Source of the DNA: Stratiolaelaps scimitus
Lineage: Eukaryota > Arthropoda > Arachnida > Mesostigmata > Laelapidae
Direction of reading: 5' to 3'
Assembly: GCA_019614645.1 (NCBI GenBank)
Contig: JABWDB010000001.1
Coordinates: forward strand, 13,743,501-13,807,500
Length of the DNA stretch: 64,000 nt
The notes under the pieces were generated by a model. The model was not told where the DNA came from and searched no databases. It worked only from the letters and a program-made list of their open reading frames with translations. Positions 47,678 to 60,255 of this stretch are shown here, one piece after another. Within the stretch, counting starts at the first letter, position 1. Every line of letters begins with the position of its first letter. A program made the translations under genes and the position numbers.

Positions 47678-49568
47678 GTAAAATGAAAAAAAATATATAT
47701 ATATGTATAATATATATTACAAGTTGTAGTGATGTGAGTATCATACTCTAATTAATGATTATTCTGCTACATACAGTAGTCCTGTTTAAATCCCGCATAG
47801 GATGCAGAGGGAAGATTCTTCTGACAAAAAATTAGATGGTGCGACAGGATTTGGCGTAGCCTTTGTTTGCCGTAACTGGCATGAGAGCGTCATCAGTAAG
47901 TGCGGAACTTAGACAAATAGCAACTCTGTTGCTGTGAAGGACGGCCACGAGCCAAACAGTACGTCACCGCCATAGAGGACGTTTGCATTGGAAGCCCTCA
48001 AGCGCCAAGCCGCATTGTGCTACAAGCTGCGACGGAATGACTATAACAATGAAAGTTCCTACAACCATTTATTTAAATATTTTACCAGGAGCACTCAAGT
48101 CATAAGACCCAGAGTTTTCGCTGTTAGTCGTTTTATTAGACCATGCGGCTGCCGTCGTCATACGAGAATCAATGCTGTCCGGCTGAACACAGCAATAAAC
48201 GTACAACAGGCAATTATCTAGGGTTCAAGAATATGAAAACAATAAGGCAGGCTTCTGTGGACGATGCCTATCTGAAGCCACCTCCACCGGTGGTGCGGGG
48301 GGGCATACACAGCGAGCAGTAAGAACACGATTATTCATTCTGCAGTCGACAAGGTGACCCTAACATTCGGCATTCGGTGAGCTCGGTCAGTCGGATGAAA
48401 AACCAAAACGAACTACATGGATCCAGCGTGTTTACCAGGCCGACGCAATGAGGAGTGCTGCCTCAAAGAGTAACGGACGGACAAATCTATAATATTCATA
48501 TTTATACAACTCGATTTGAGGTCCACCGGTCCACGGTATCATGAGTGTCCTATGCCCGATACCGGGACGCGACAGCTTGGAAGGCTGCTTGCAGCGAACA
48601 CCATGTGAAGGACCATGTATCAGATCTTATGCGGCCCACAGCACAGTAGCGGATTCTATTAATGACAGCACACGCATAACTACTGCGCAAACTGCTCAGG
48701 GTGCATAACGTTTTAATGTTTCATGATACTTATATTGATTTTATTATGTCATATTATCTGATCAAGAATAAACTTGGATTGATATTGATGATTTGCATTT
48801 GTGGTAGGCCACGAGCGGGACGTTTTGGGAGCCTTTCGATGCTCTGCCTCAGGTGATCGTAAGCCCAGGACGTCACGTATCTCTATTTTTATCCTACTGT
48901 TTCACCGTGTAGATGATCAGCCTCAGGTGAACGCAATATCTGGGCCATTCAATGCTTTCATTTTCGGATCCCATTCTGTCATAGCCTGTCTTCGTTCTCG
49001 TTGCGCGGAGGACACGACCGCCCCCCCCCCCACGGAACTCATTCCGTGGCTTCAGCTTAATTGCCACCAGATGAACAAGGAGACCACCATTTGTTTGGAA
49101 AGCACCCCCCCCCCTCCCTCTTTCTCTCTCTTAATCACCAACCGCGTAGCTATGCATTATTTCGTGGGCGGCATTTCTCACCTGACCATCTCATCAAAGT
49201 ACTGCCATACTCGCGAGAATCGCATGACCTCATTTGGTGGTTGGTAGACTAGTCGTAAGTGTACAGATAGCCACATCCAATGCGTGGTCTACAGAGTTAA
49301 TGGCTACACCACAAGCAGCACCACCACCGTGGTAAATTACATACTTCTGTAAATATTATCAATTATTCATATTACCTGTCGTGCCTCAGCACGTGCTAAT
49401 TAATGTACGCTGTCCGTTGAACCTAGATCAATAGAAGTAGCTCGCTGTTCACGACCGTGGTATATGTCGTAATCACTGCTAGGCGTACTTCGTTATTATC
49501 TAATGCAAGCGTCAGCGATGTATTGCCGTCAAATTCCTCGTCAGATATTTGTGATTACAGTATTCGAG

Positions 49569-49642
49569 TCCACAGTGGCTTAAACGGCTAAATTTCTGGC
49601 TGTGAACATTCGGAGGCCGCAGGTTCAAATCCCGCGACCTGA
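49569..49642 (+). other. tRNA-like sequence, probably a tRNA-derived SINE relic
   Basis: An A-box-like TGGCTTAAACGG at 49576 and a B-box GGTTCAAATCC at 49622 are spaced as in a tRNA gene. However, the acceptor, D and anticodon stems do not pair, so it is not a functional tRNA. Confidence 0.35.
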
Positions 49643-52600
49643 TGAGGACATACAAGACAAACTTAAGCATTGTGAAAATTACAGTTCCTTCAATGAATCA
49701 ATAGAAACTTCATATTTCCCGTTTTCCAGTAATAGATAACCATTCGACGTCTCTTACCCCGCAAGCGATTTGCTTATCGTGTTTGCTACGTTGCTAATGT
49801 CGTGTGCTATTTGCGCTTATATAATGCACCTGAGGCTCGACGTCTGGTTGATACTCGTACTATAGATTGTTGATCCTGAATGTCTTGCATCCTTCTTTTT
49901 TCGTTTTGTTCCTGTTTATGGGTTTGTAGTTGACAATTTCCCTCAATGAAAACATTGACATATGGTATACTTTCTACCGGCATAAGAGGGTCAAGCGTTC
50001 GTTACGTCAACAAGATCATTCCCACAACCAGCAACAGTGTAAGCCAGAATTACGCTGGCATACTCCAGTAATGTGTTCGTACGGGCGCTGAGGTTGGTGC
50101 TCACCCCGCTGACACTCAACAGGTTAAAAACAACGTATTCGCGAACTCGATCAGATAGCCCTGTGTGATAAGCACAACTCTGCCGGGGACAAAGCCATTC
50201 GAAGCCCAGCTCCGGCTGCTGACTCTAGACCGCATGACCAACAATGGGGCATTCCAACTGTTCGTCTCAAATAGACTCTCCGCCGCCGGTACCAAAGGAG
50301 AACCCAACAAAACGGGGTCGACAAACGGACAGGGGACGTTGCTCCTAGCACTGCAGTCGCTCGTGATCGATCAGCTCTGAGCGAGTCCTCTCGATTTCTC
50401 GAGCATGTTCTGGCTTACCACCGTTTATATATCAATTAGCGCTGGAAGTAGGCTCATTTCTTTTATGTACTCGTGTATCCAGGCTGATTAGCTCGGCCGC
50501 TAGCCTGGCCAAACCATACAACTCCATGAGAATATGAGTTAAGATTAAGTATAATAAATTGTACGCCTATTAAATCTTACGATCGGCGGCAAGGTGGTTT
50601 AGTTCACCGCCTCTTCCACATATTGGTTCGCTGTCGGTGAACTGCTGATTGCAATTACATTAGATAGCGTTTCACTTGATGGTGTTTAATTGTCCGTCCA
50701 ATGAAAGGATCCGCGGAAAATTCTGAAGCGGCGATCACCCACGTCAAACGAGAGTTACTGTTTCAACAAGTATGTTTAATATGAACCTTGCACCGCGGGA
50801 AATGTATAATAATACTAACCACGTTAGTTCCGGGTGAACCTAAACTTCCGTCGCAATTATTGCGGAGCTGAGACAAGCGGTGAACAGGCTATAGCCACGC
50901 ACTGCAGACTTGTTGTATCTATTAACTAATCGCTGTTATCCTGTGTTGTGATTGTAACAATGGGACAGCGAACGGTGTCGAGTGGAAGTGACATCAGTTC
51001 GTCCTATCCCGTGTTATCCGTGTCATTAGAAAGCTGATCTACCGTAACAGGCTATATAAGGTTTACTAAGTGGACCACACCACCACCTTGATGTTCTGGC
51101 TACCTTCTAACGATAGTGTTGTCACCCAGGCCGGCTGAGACACCCTTTTATGATGGATCTCAAATGTAGCGGTTCGTGTATTGCTGAATTTCAGCTCCGC
51201 AATAGATCCGACAAGTAAGCTAACCTCGAACCAGTGTCGAAGCTTGAATTTTTTTAATCACTCGGGCTCTACGTTGGCCCATAGAACTCTGTGGTTTCAT
51301 CCCATTACATGCCATCCCCATCGATTGTTTAATCTGCATTCTTGTTCTCATTTCATTGTTTCCAATGACCACCACTTTCTAAGTCGCAAAGTTTTCGACT
51401 TAGCAAAAGGATCGCACTTTTTTGGCATCTAGCAGCAACAAACCCCCACTGGCCCAAATTCCATGGCAGAACAATAATTCCTGTGGAGTGAACTGCTTTC
51501 TTGGAATCCAACCCTAAACATGACAATCTTAACATGATGGAAATATATTTATGTGTACATTGAGCGTGATATGGATGATAGCTTCAGCGGAGTTGCAATA
51601 GGGCAGCTGACCCACAGGGTCACGAGAGAGGGTGTGGAACTACAACCCACGACGAGGGGCTGTTTCCGTATTCTCACAAGGTTGCGTAAGGTCCTCATTT
51701 CATTCAGATCGTAGAGTACGAACTTCTCGAAGGTCGTTCACCTTCGAAGTAGCCTAAGAAAATCTGTTCAAAGCTATCGCCAGCGTCCTCAAGGCAGCAC
51801 TGACGTTCAGCTATCCAATCCCTCCTCTCACCTGTTGACCAGAAGCTACTGCCCCCTACACAATGCAATTGTGTTCGTTCTGCGGTCATACCATACAGCA
51901 GAATTGTTAGCCTGAAAGCAGCAGATGCAATACGAGACTGGCGCGTCGTCCCGTACTGGCCTCCCTCGATATGTGCCACAGTCGTTCGAAAGAAGGACTC
52001 CTTGTGCGTAGACAGCCTACTTACTACACCAGAGTAGGTACCCATCAACTCCATCCTATAGTAGTACCCTGCAGTGGTGGTGGTGGTGGTACAGACAACC
52101 GGAGGCCAGCCCCTATCCCACGAAGGGACATACACACATGGACGCCATTAGCTACGTTCGCGCTGGTTTGGGATCCTCCTCTGGTAGCGCGGCTCATCAA
52201 GCACCGTTCGAGCGTCGCACATCGGGCGCCACGACAAGCTGTTGGAGCTGCCATCTCAACTTCCCACTACAAACACTGGTTGGCTGATCGTGAACGAGGC
52301 TGAATGCTACCCCGCTATCCGTCGGGGGCTGCTGTTTGAGTAGTGCTGACACTGCCGAGGCCGCGATCCGCACCACGAGTACCCATCGCTGTCTGCCACT
52401 GACGCCAACACAGCCTTACGAACATATTCTTCTCTAATATAATTGTTGCTTTACCGTACACGTGGTTCCGTTGATTCATAGTGAATGATCCACGATCGAC
52501 TGTCGATCAATCTATAGCTGGCCGTTTCTTTGATTACTAACTAGATTATCTATGATTATATATTAATTTTGAAGGTAGCATTCACACTAGCTCTATTCAC

Positions 52601-53617
52601 TTGCCCGGCGATTCGAAATATTGCATCAGTCACTTGAACTCGCTGGACGAGGACTTCGCAAAAGAGGGGCTCGAAGGTCGAAGTCATCGTGTTACGATGG
52701 CAGCTGTAACAGTCAACATCGCAAAATACATGTCGTATTCAGTATGCATTTGAGCAAAGCTCTTAAAATAAACACTAGTGAAAGATAACCCGCTGCAAGT
52801 TTAATATTCCACGTAAAAGCGCCTGTGTCAGCCATTCAGCTGCTCGTTTTACGCGATAGAGTGTGTCTCGTCGACACGACTTGTCTCGAACATAAACAAA
52901 CTCCAATGTCGTCCGACCACATTCACTGATTTGTCACACAACTTCATCGAAGCTGGCTTAAGCTGTTGTGCCCTTGCTGGCGCTTCCCACAGAGGCCGTC
53001 AAGTCGATCCGCCGCAGTCGACTCTCATCCGTAGTCGCACTCGACCGCAGTACCCCTTACAAGATATGTATGTGCGTATCTATCTTTGAGACCAAAGCGA
53101 AATGTTTCGCCTCGCGTGTGCGTACAATGTCGACACTGCACTATCGGTGTCCGACACTACCCCACCAAGCTAAGACCCCCGAATTCGTCCTCCCCACCCA
53201 ATCCTTGGGGGAGACGATTCGAGCGCCCTCTCACCACCCAATTCTCCTCTCGGTGATGGCTCGATCCCAGCACTTTCATTGGTCCAGCGGCAGCCACAGG
53301 GGATACCCCTCGCCCAGTTCCGTGGCGGGCTTTTGACAGCGAGAGCGGCAATAGCTAGCTCGCTGCTAGCCGACTGCACAGCACATCAGAGTGGCCGGAG
53401 TGGCACAACGAATAGCGTGTCGACGCATGGTGTCCCGTGACCAAGCCGACGCACCCGTGAAGTATAAGGTGACGCAGTTTACATTAGAAGCCACGGTGTT
53501 GTGCTGAAATCGCCCTCCGCTTTGTTTGTGTTTGATTTGTGGTCTCGTTTCTCATCATCGCGTAGTGCTACCGAGCGACATCTACCCTGTCGATTGTGAG
53601 CTGGCCAATTCGCCACC

Positions 53618-54721
53618 ATGGATAAGATCTTCAGCGGATTAAAGGGCTTTATCAAGATCAATAAAGTCTGCATCGATAACCATGTGTTCCGACTTCACTA
53701 TAAAGTGACGGTGGCCCTGCTGATGGGCTTCTCGATTCTCGTCACCTCGAGGCAGTACATCGGAGATCCTATCGACTGTATCACGAAGGACTCCGTTCCA
53801 GCAAAGGTTCTCGACAGCTTCTGCTGGATCCACTCGACGTTCAGTATCACCAGCGCTTGGCACAAGAGGGTCGGTGTGCAAGTACCCTACCCGGGCGTCG
53901 ACAAGTACACCCCTGGTGAAGAGCGCGTGTATCATGCCTATTATCAGTGGGTATGCTTCGTGCTGTTCTTTCAGGCTTGCCTCTTCTACATACCGCGCTA
54001 TCTGTGGAAGGCCGCCGAGGGGCGCAAAGTCGAGCAGCTCATACTGGACCTGAACAACCCGATTTTGGACGACGAAAAACGCCAGAAGAGCATCAAGATC
54101 CTCGTCCAATACTTCAAGGAAAACGGGGGACACCACCAAACATACGTGTTCTATTTTTTCCTCTGTGAGTTCCTCAATTTCATCAATGTCGTTGGTCAGA
54201 TCTACCTGGTGGACAACTTCCTCGGTGGCGAGTTCTCAACATACGGATCAAAGGTATTCCAGTTCACCGAATGGGATCCTGCTGTCCGTTTCGATCCCAT
54301 GATCAAGGTATTCCCCCGTCTGACCAAGTGCACGTTCCACATGTACGGCTCGTCCGGCGATGTTCAGAAGCACGATGCCATGTGCATCTTGCCTATTAAC
54401 ATTATCAACGAGAAGATCTACGTCTTCATGTGGTTCTGGTTTGTCTTGCTCGCCATTGTGTCGGGGCTGACGATAATCTACCGCGCAGTGATTGTGTTCA
54501 TCAAGGACGCACGATATTACGTCCTGGCGGCCACGGCTCGCCAGGAAAAGCTCTCCAGCTCACTCAGAAATCTGAACCAAAACTGCGACGTCGGTGACTG
54601 GTTCCTCCTAAGCCTGCTGTCGAAGAACCTGGACGCAGTCTCCTACGACAAGTTCACGAGGGAACTGCTCGACTGCTTCCAGAAGAAGCCGGTATCCGCT
54701 AGCAAGGATTCCAACGCTTGA
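53618..54721 (+). CDS. inx2: Innexin, Inx2-like gap-junction protein, single coding exon
   Basis: Intact 367-residue innexin, the same length as typical arthropod Inx2. Conserved features: N-terminal CIDNHVFRLHYK, LVTSRQYIGDPIDC, signature YYQWV at 108-112, loop cysteines C54/C69 and C238/C256, four membrane segments at about 28-46, 108-126, 177-198 and 266-288, and a short cytoplasmic tail. It should form intercellular channels in epithelia and glia, as Inx2 does, often together with other innexins. The start at 53618 has an ideal context (GCCACCATGG). The coding sequence has no intron, but a 5'-leader intron is possible. Two innexin relics (32.6 and 37.2 kb) and another innexin (23006) lie upstream on the same strand. 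I am sure of the family; orthology to Inx2 is likely but would need a tree. Confidence 0.95.
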   Translation: MDKIFSGLKGFIKINKVCIDNHVFRLHYKVTVALLMGFSILVTSRQYIGDPIDCITKDSVPAKVLDSFCWIHSTFSITSAWHKRVGVQVPYPGVDKYTPGEERVYHAYYQWVCFVLFFQACLFYIPRYLWKAAEGRKVEQLILDLNNPILDDEKRQKSIKILVQYFKENGGHHQTYVFYFFLCEFLNFINVVGQIYLVDNFLGGEFSTYGSKVFQFTEWDPAVRFDPMIKVFPRLTKCTFHMYGSSGDVQKHDAMCILPINIINEKIYVFMWFWFVLLAIVSGLTIIYRAVIVFIKDARYYVLAATARQEKLSSSLRNLNQNCDVGDWFLLSLLSKNLDAVSYDKFTRELLDCFQKKPVSASKDSNA

Positions 54722-57700
54722 CTGCTGCATGCCACTGAAGACGGCACTTCTGAGGAGTCGTGTGCCATGACCACTTACGAGTCGTCACTGTCTGACTCAA
54801 CGAAATCGTCGAGGGACTCTCTAATCGCTCGGCCCTCGGCACCGGCTTTCTCTTCCTCCTCCGTATAGTTACACCCACTGGCTAAATCAATACAACTTAC
54901 AAGCAAGCTACCAGTTACAACGGCTACTACAACTGTTGCTGCAAGACAAAAAAAAACGCACCACGATAACAATCCTTAAAGGAACAGGCGGTGAACGGAA
55001 ACCTTTGAGACAACCACGTCTACCACCAGTACGACTATGCTATTCAGCTCAGCCAGACACGTATCATTTACAAACTTGTCTTAAGTGGCGATGGACCACA
55101 TTAGGGTGATGTCGGCCAGAAAAGGACGACTATTCGCGGTCGCAGCCCATATATATATATATATATATGTAATTATAACAATATTAACAAATCTGCAAGT
55201 ACAAGACCGCATCGATTTGCGTGTGCCCAATGGGAGTTGAAGCACATGCGACCGACGCTGTGGTCCCAGGCCTCCGGCGGTACTGCCCGGCGATAACTAT
55301 GCTTAATAACTTTGAAAAATCTTAACAAAATTGACCGGAGATCGATGCAAAACGCAGCTTTTCCTCGGTGGATGACGCAACTACGGAAATGGATCATGCG
55401 CCGTAGAGCTAAGCCACAGCTAACAAATATATCGATTCGGCGATAATTAGTATAACTGCTGCCAGCGACGGCCATCTCGAGGCGATGTTGACAAGCGGCG
55501 ACTGTGAGCCGAGGTCGCGAATATGAACAAGGATATTATTCATAATTTGATATCTCGACTGCTGTGACTACCCGACGCCGCGGCATAACGAGACACATTA
55601 GCGTGGGTGGCGGCGTCGGCGGCTTGTGGTAGCACTGATCAGTCGCTTTATAGTTTGAAAAGTCACCCCATGAAATGAGTAGACCCACAACTAACATTAT
55701 CATCATGTAAAATCCACAAAAAGACAATCTCTATTTTTGATACTAAATATATATATATCTATATATATACGATCACTGCTACTACCAGTACTCTACGTCT
55801 AATAATACCTAATATGAGACTGAAAAAAAGTTCTAATCAATCGATGGCGATAATTTGAATGAATGCCGCCAGTTTCGTACGCCCTGTATACTGACATTTG
55901 ATTAACTACTCTGTATCGCTGTGTCTACTCCCCTCCACTGAGCTGCACTTGGCAGAAAAGCCTCGAGAACTTGTACAGAGCTTTCTGCCGAACTGACTTG
56001 GATTTCATTTGTGGCGATATTTCTTCCTTCGCAGAGGTTGGGGTGCTTCATGTTCTACCTATCTGTCGATCTTCTCCTCTACTTTTGCTGATCATTTTCG
56101 CCTCCTCACAGATGACAGTGGTGTGCGGGAGCAGCGTTCGCAAGCTTGCGCCTGTGCGGCACAATACAACACTTCCGCCTTTTGGGCCTGCTGTGACCTG
56201 AACGGAGCCGGCAGGTCCGCTGGTTCGGCGGCCCATGGTGCTGCTGCTGCGACTGTTGTTGCTGTTGCTGCCAGAGCACTGACGCTAGCTCGTCAGTGGT
56301 TGGCTGCTTGTTGGTTCTGGTGCGTTGGGTGACGCCAAAGGCTATCGATAGCCGGCGAAGAAATATAGCGACTAAAAATAGCTACTTCGATCTCTTTCTC
56401 AAAACAGCCAATAAACAGATTCTCTTAAGCCGTATGACACAGGCGCAGCCGACGGCTACGGTGCAAGTTGTGAACTGATGAAGGCTTGTAAAAGTCTAGA
56501 AAAAAGAGGCCCCCACCCTGCTTATGTAGCCTGTTAAATCCTGTTCACCACCTGGAAGTCAGCTACTTTCTTGAATGTTTCCGGAAGATACCAAAGCCGA
56601 GTGTGTTTTGTCAGCTCTGTTAACTCACCTGTTTCTCCTGGCCCACTCGTTGGCACAGCCTTTGTTTCATCACGGCGTGATCTACGTCGTGAAGATCAAT
56701 TAATTTAGCAGTCTTCAGTTGGCTCAATAATCATGGTTCATTGAGGAACCAGTCTAAGCATATCTTTGAATGGAATGGCCGAATACCGAACGGTCCTCAT
56801 TTACATAAAAATATAGAGAATATACAATGGTATAGCTCTATATATGCATATGTGTGTAGTAAGTATACGTTTTTTTAGTACTTCAGTTAATAGTATAGTT
56901 CTCCGGCGTTGAGTTAATTTATAATCGAGTGAAAATCAGCTCGGGCGTTACTAACAACTGCGCCGAAGATTAAATTGAAACTGAAATTGATTATTATGAT
57001 GAAATAATTGTCGATTTAGGATGTCACCTCGTTGGGATCCCAATGCTCAACAAGTTGCATACGCCAGAATCTGACTGAGGGTGAGGTTAAATTGGTTACT
57101 GGCTGGCTACTACTAACCTAACGAGACTACCTGTAATTAGGAAGTCAACTACATCAACAAAAATTGGCAAACAGTTCGAAGTGTCCCTTAACGAAGAAAG
57201 ATCTTACTCATCGCCTCACTGCTGAGGAGATCACACTAGTATCAATATTGCACGGTACTAATAATCACAGTACCAATAATGCTAGTAATAATAATAATAA
57301 TAAGTTAATTATCACTAAGGTAATCACATTCACAAAAATAAGAAAAATTGTTAGTAATATCTTTTTACCTGACTCTGCTATATATATATATATATATATG
57401 AAAACTTAACAACTCATTGTATAACTACAATACTTAGTACTTTTGTAAATGTCGAAGATGATTTGTGTGCTGCTCATGTGTTTTTTCGCGCAAGAATCAA
57501 GAACGCAATTGAATGGATACAATGATGGAAAGTAACACATAAAATAGTTATAATGTGCTGTAGAAAACCAATATGATTGATCGTGTGACATGAACGATAA
57601 GTGATTACGCAGATTGTATGTGTGTGTGTGTGGGTATGTTTGTACGACTGACATCACAATCGAAATTACTACGACTTCATAACGTGAGCAAAATAACTAG

Positions 57701-59260
57701 GAATATTATACATATATATATATAGATACAGATTTATCTTACCGATATCAAAATTCGACGAATTCTAGTTAGATAATCAGATGGAGATATACGTATGGAC
57801 GGCATATTAAAACATTAATCATTAGATAAATAGACTTGTCACTCTCACGGAATCGAGCGTGTCTGGAGATTTTCATCACCGCATTTTGACCAGAAGGACG
57901 ATATATTAGATATGTATAGCGTTCGCCGAATAACTTAAACAGGTAATTGGCAATTGTGAAATGGAAGCGACATTTGTTCTGTACCTTACCGGATGAGTGT
58001 ATCTAGGCGAATTTGTGCGAGTGTGCGTGTATGTGTGAAAGGAAGGCTACCTTTCGTTTTACGAAGAGAAATATAGATGAAGAAAAAATAATAGCAAACA
58101 GAAATTGACGAACTTCGAAACGAGAGTACATTTATATAGAGCAAAGTTGATGAGCTAGAGACCAATACTCATCAATGTCATTTGTAAATATAGAGAAACG
58201 AAAAACACAGACACAGACACACACACACACACACAAACAATAAATAATTGATAAAACAATCATTGATCGAATTGATATAATTATTGCGTTTCGGAAAGCG
58301 AACCACAAAAGCGCGACGGGCAAGTCCCTACGAGAGTATTCAATATAATCGTCATTCAACGACTTAGGCGATAGGGCGAACATAGGAAAGGAAAAACAAA
58401 AGATAGAAAAGAAAGATGATGGCTGGCGAACCAGATTTTCTTTGTTGCACAGATCGTTAAGGGCAGCCGAGATATGGGGAACAGCCAGATAGAGAGAGAG
58501 AGAAGAACTAAGAGTTACATCGATTGCGCCATAGGAGTTAATAAAGTTTGCGACCTTTGTACTGCCTGAATACATACTATTATCAGTGCGTTGGCGTTAA
58601 GCGGACGATAGCGTCGGCCAGCGACGGTGATGAGACAACAGCAAACTGGCCCGGAATAACGGGATGTACCACACATATAGAGGTGGCATAAAGGCGAAGA
58701 CAAAACCTGAACATATGATATAGATAAATGCGTCGAAATAAAGTATATTACGTTGACTATACAATACCTCGTGGCGTTCTCTATTTGGTTACGGTTCGCG
58801 TAATGACGTCAAGCGTAAACAGGCCAGCGATCAAGGCCGAGGAAGGTTGGTAAAATCAAGTGGTGCAGTGCATCCATCCGACGAGGCCCAGGGAAAATTA
58901 TACAAAAGTGGCTGATATGAATAACTCTCCCGGTAGTAGTAGTAGTATTGTTAATAGTCTCTTTCTCTCTCCCAATCTCCTTTTCGTTAACAGCATCGAT
59001 GCCATCAACGACTGAGTGGCCGTCATAAGCATGTTAAGCCAATCTGTTTAAAGCATGACCCGCGTACAATGTGCTCAATGTACATTGTATCACGTGGCCC
59101 AGGTAGAACAGAAGTAATAGTAAATGCATATGTCGTACCGATGACGCCTCATGAGTCAAGCCATGAACGCTACCATACCCTTGAAGGGTCTCGGATTAAC
59201 AATTTTGAATACCTCGCGTATGCTAGTGTAGTAGAACCCAGACGAACGGCCGCCCCGCTT
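54722..59260. other. 3' flank of the Inx2-like gene and gene-poor stretch
   Basis: No exon is supported and no clear AATAAA close to the innexin stop. Microsatellites: AT at 55148-55170 and about 55748-55769, TA at 57379-57399, AC at 58209-58234. Confidence 0.4.
58209..58234. repeat. AC dinucleotide microsatellite
   Basis: CA-rich tract with one G interruption in intergenic DNA. Confidence 0.8.
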
Positions 59261-60216
59261 TAGGATGAAGCTCAGGATGAGTCTCACTTTCGTCGCCGTT
59301 GCCGCTCTCTTGTACCCCCATTCGTGACCACATGCCACATAGGAAACGTTGCCGTACACACACACACCCGCGCACTCCGGTTCTCACTTGTTCACTCCGG
59401 TCTCAGCTTGTCGTGGTTCAGCAAAAAAATCCTCCACAGACATTCCCGACGAGGATACAGCATCACACGAATCGATCGATCGATCGATCTATCCATTTAT
59501 CTACTAATCTACTTATCTATATATCGATGGATCGTCTATCTACCGTGTTCATGCATACATCTATATTGTAGCTATAGCGTTGATACTGCTGCTGCTGCTA
59601 CCACTACTACTACTCCCCACCACCACCCGTAGCCTTCACCTTCCCGAGGCCGGCTATTCGCTAATGTTGTCCATTTTCTAATGCCTTTCCTTCTTCATCA
59701 TTGTCATCTTCCTCCTCTTTCCCTCTTCTGGTTACCGCAATCGCGTAGCGGTAATAGTACCTCTCACTAACTATCTGCCTTGTCAAGCTATCGCGCCGAC
59801 TCGTATTCAGCGTCTGCTGGAGACTTTCTTGCTTTTGGTGTCGGCCGATCGTCTTTGACGCTCACAGCGCAATCGTGCGAGAGACGAGTGACTGTGTTTA
59901 CGCTGGTAATAATGGCGTGTTGCCTACGACGGCCTCCTCGGCTCCGCCGGCTGAGCTGGACGCCGTTCTGGTTGTTGCTACTGCTGTTGCTTTCGTAGTG
60001 GGTCCGAGTGCGGCTGACGAGGCGATCGTCTCGCGAGCTGTGGGCCCCCGCATGGCTCGTTGTGTGCCGGAACGGTTGAGGGGCCAGATCTCTCCCTTCG
60101 AACAGGAGTTGCTACCGACCCACCTGGTACTCTGTCCCCACTGACGGGATCCAACTCGAGCAGCGGGCGAGATGCAGCGCAGGAATACTCCTTGGTGAGG
60201 AGATTCGCAGTTTCTC

Positions 60217-60255
<39 letters not shown>

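Larger units (their letters stand above)
47221..53617. other. Long 5' region of the Inx2-like gene, no firm exon
   Basis: Contains a (CT)n microsatellite at 47369-47401, a small Leu-rich frame (47549-47677), C runs at 49021-49031 and near 49107, a tRNA-like sequence at 49569-49642, and GGT repeats at about 52074-52090. Upstream of 53618, a pyrimidine-rich tract ending in CGCGTAG near 53564 could be the acceptor of a 5'-leader intron. Many moderately long random frames occur in GC-rich parts (for example 51704-52135 minus), without motifs. Confidence 0.35.

Noticed and set aside
48801..49247. 148-codon plus-strand open frame
   Set aside because: Crosses two C homopolymers and a CT-rich tract; composition suggests chance.
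51704..52135. 143-codon minus-strand open frame with a Thr run
   Set aside because: The Thr run is a GGT repeat read in reverse, and the rest has no motif or exon partner.
53639..54139. 166-codon minus-strand open frame inside the Inx2-like gene
   Set aside because: Shadow frame of a strongly conserved innexin coding sequence.
59265..59327. Short frame starting MKLRMSLTFVAVAALL, signal-peptide-like
   Set aside because: Stops after 20 codons and the only nearby donor (GTGACC) is weak; kept only as a note in the intergenic entry.
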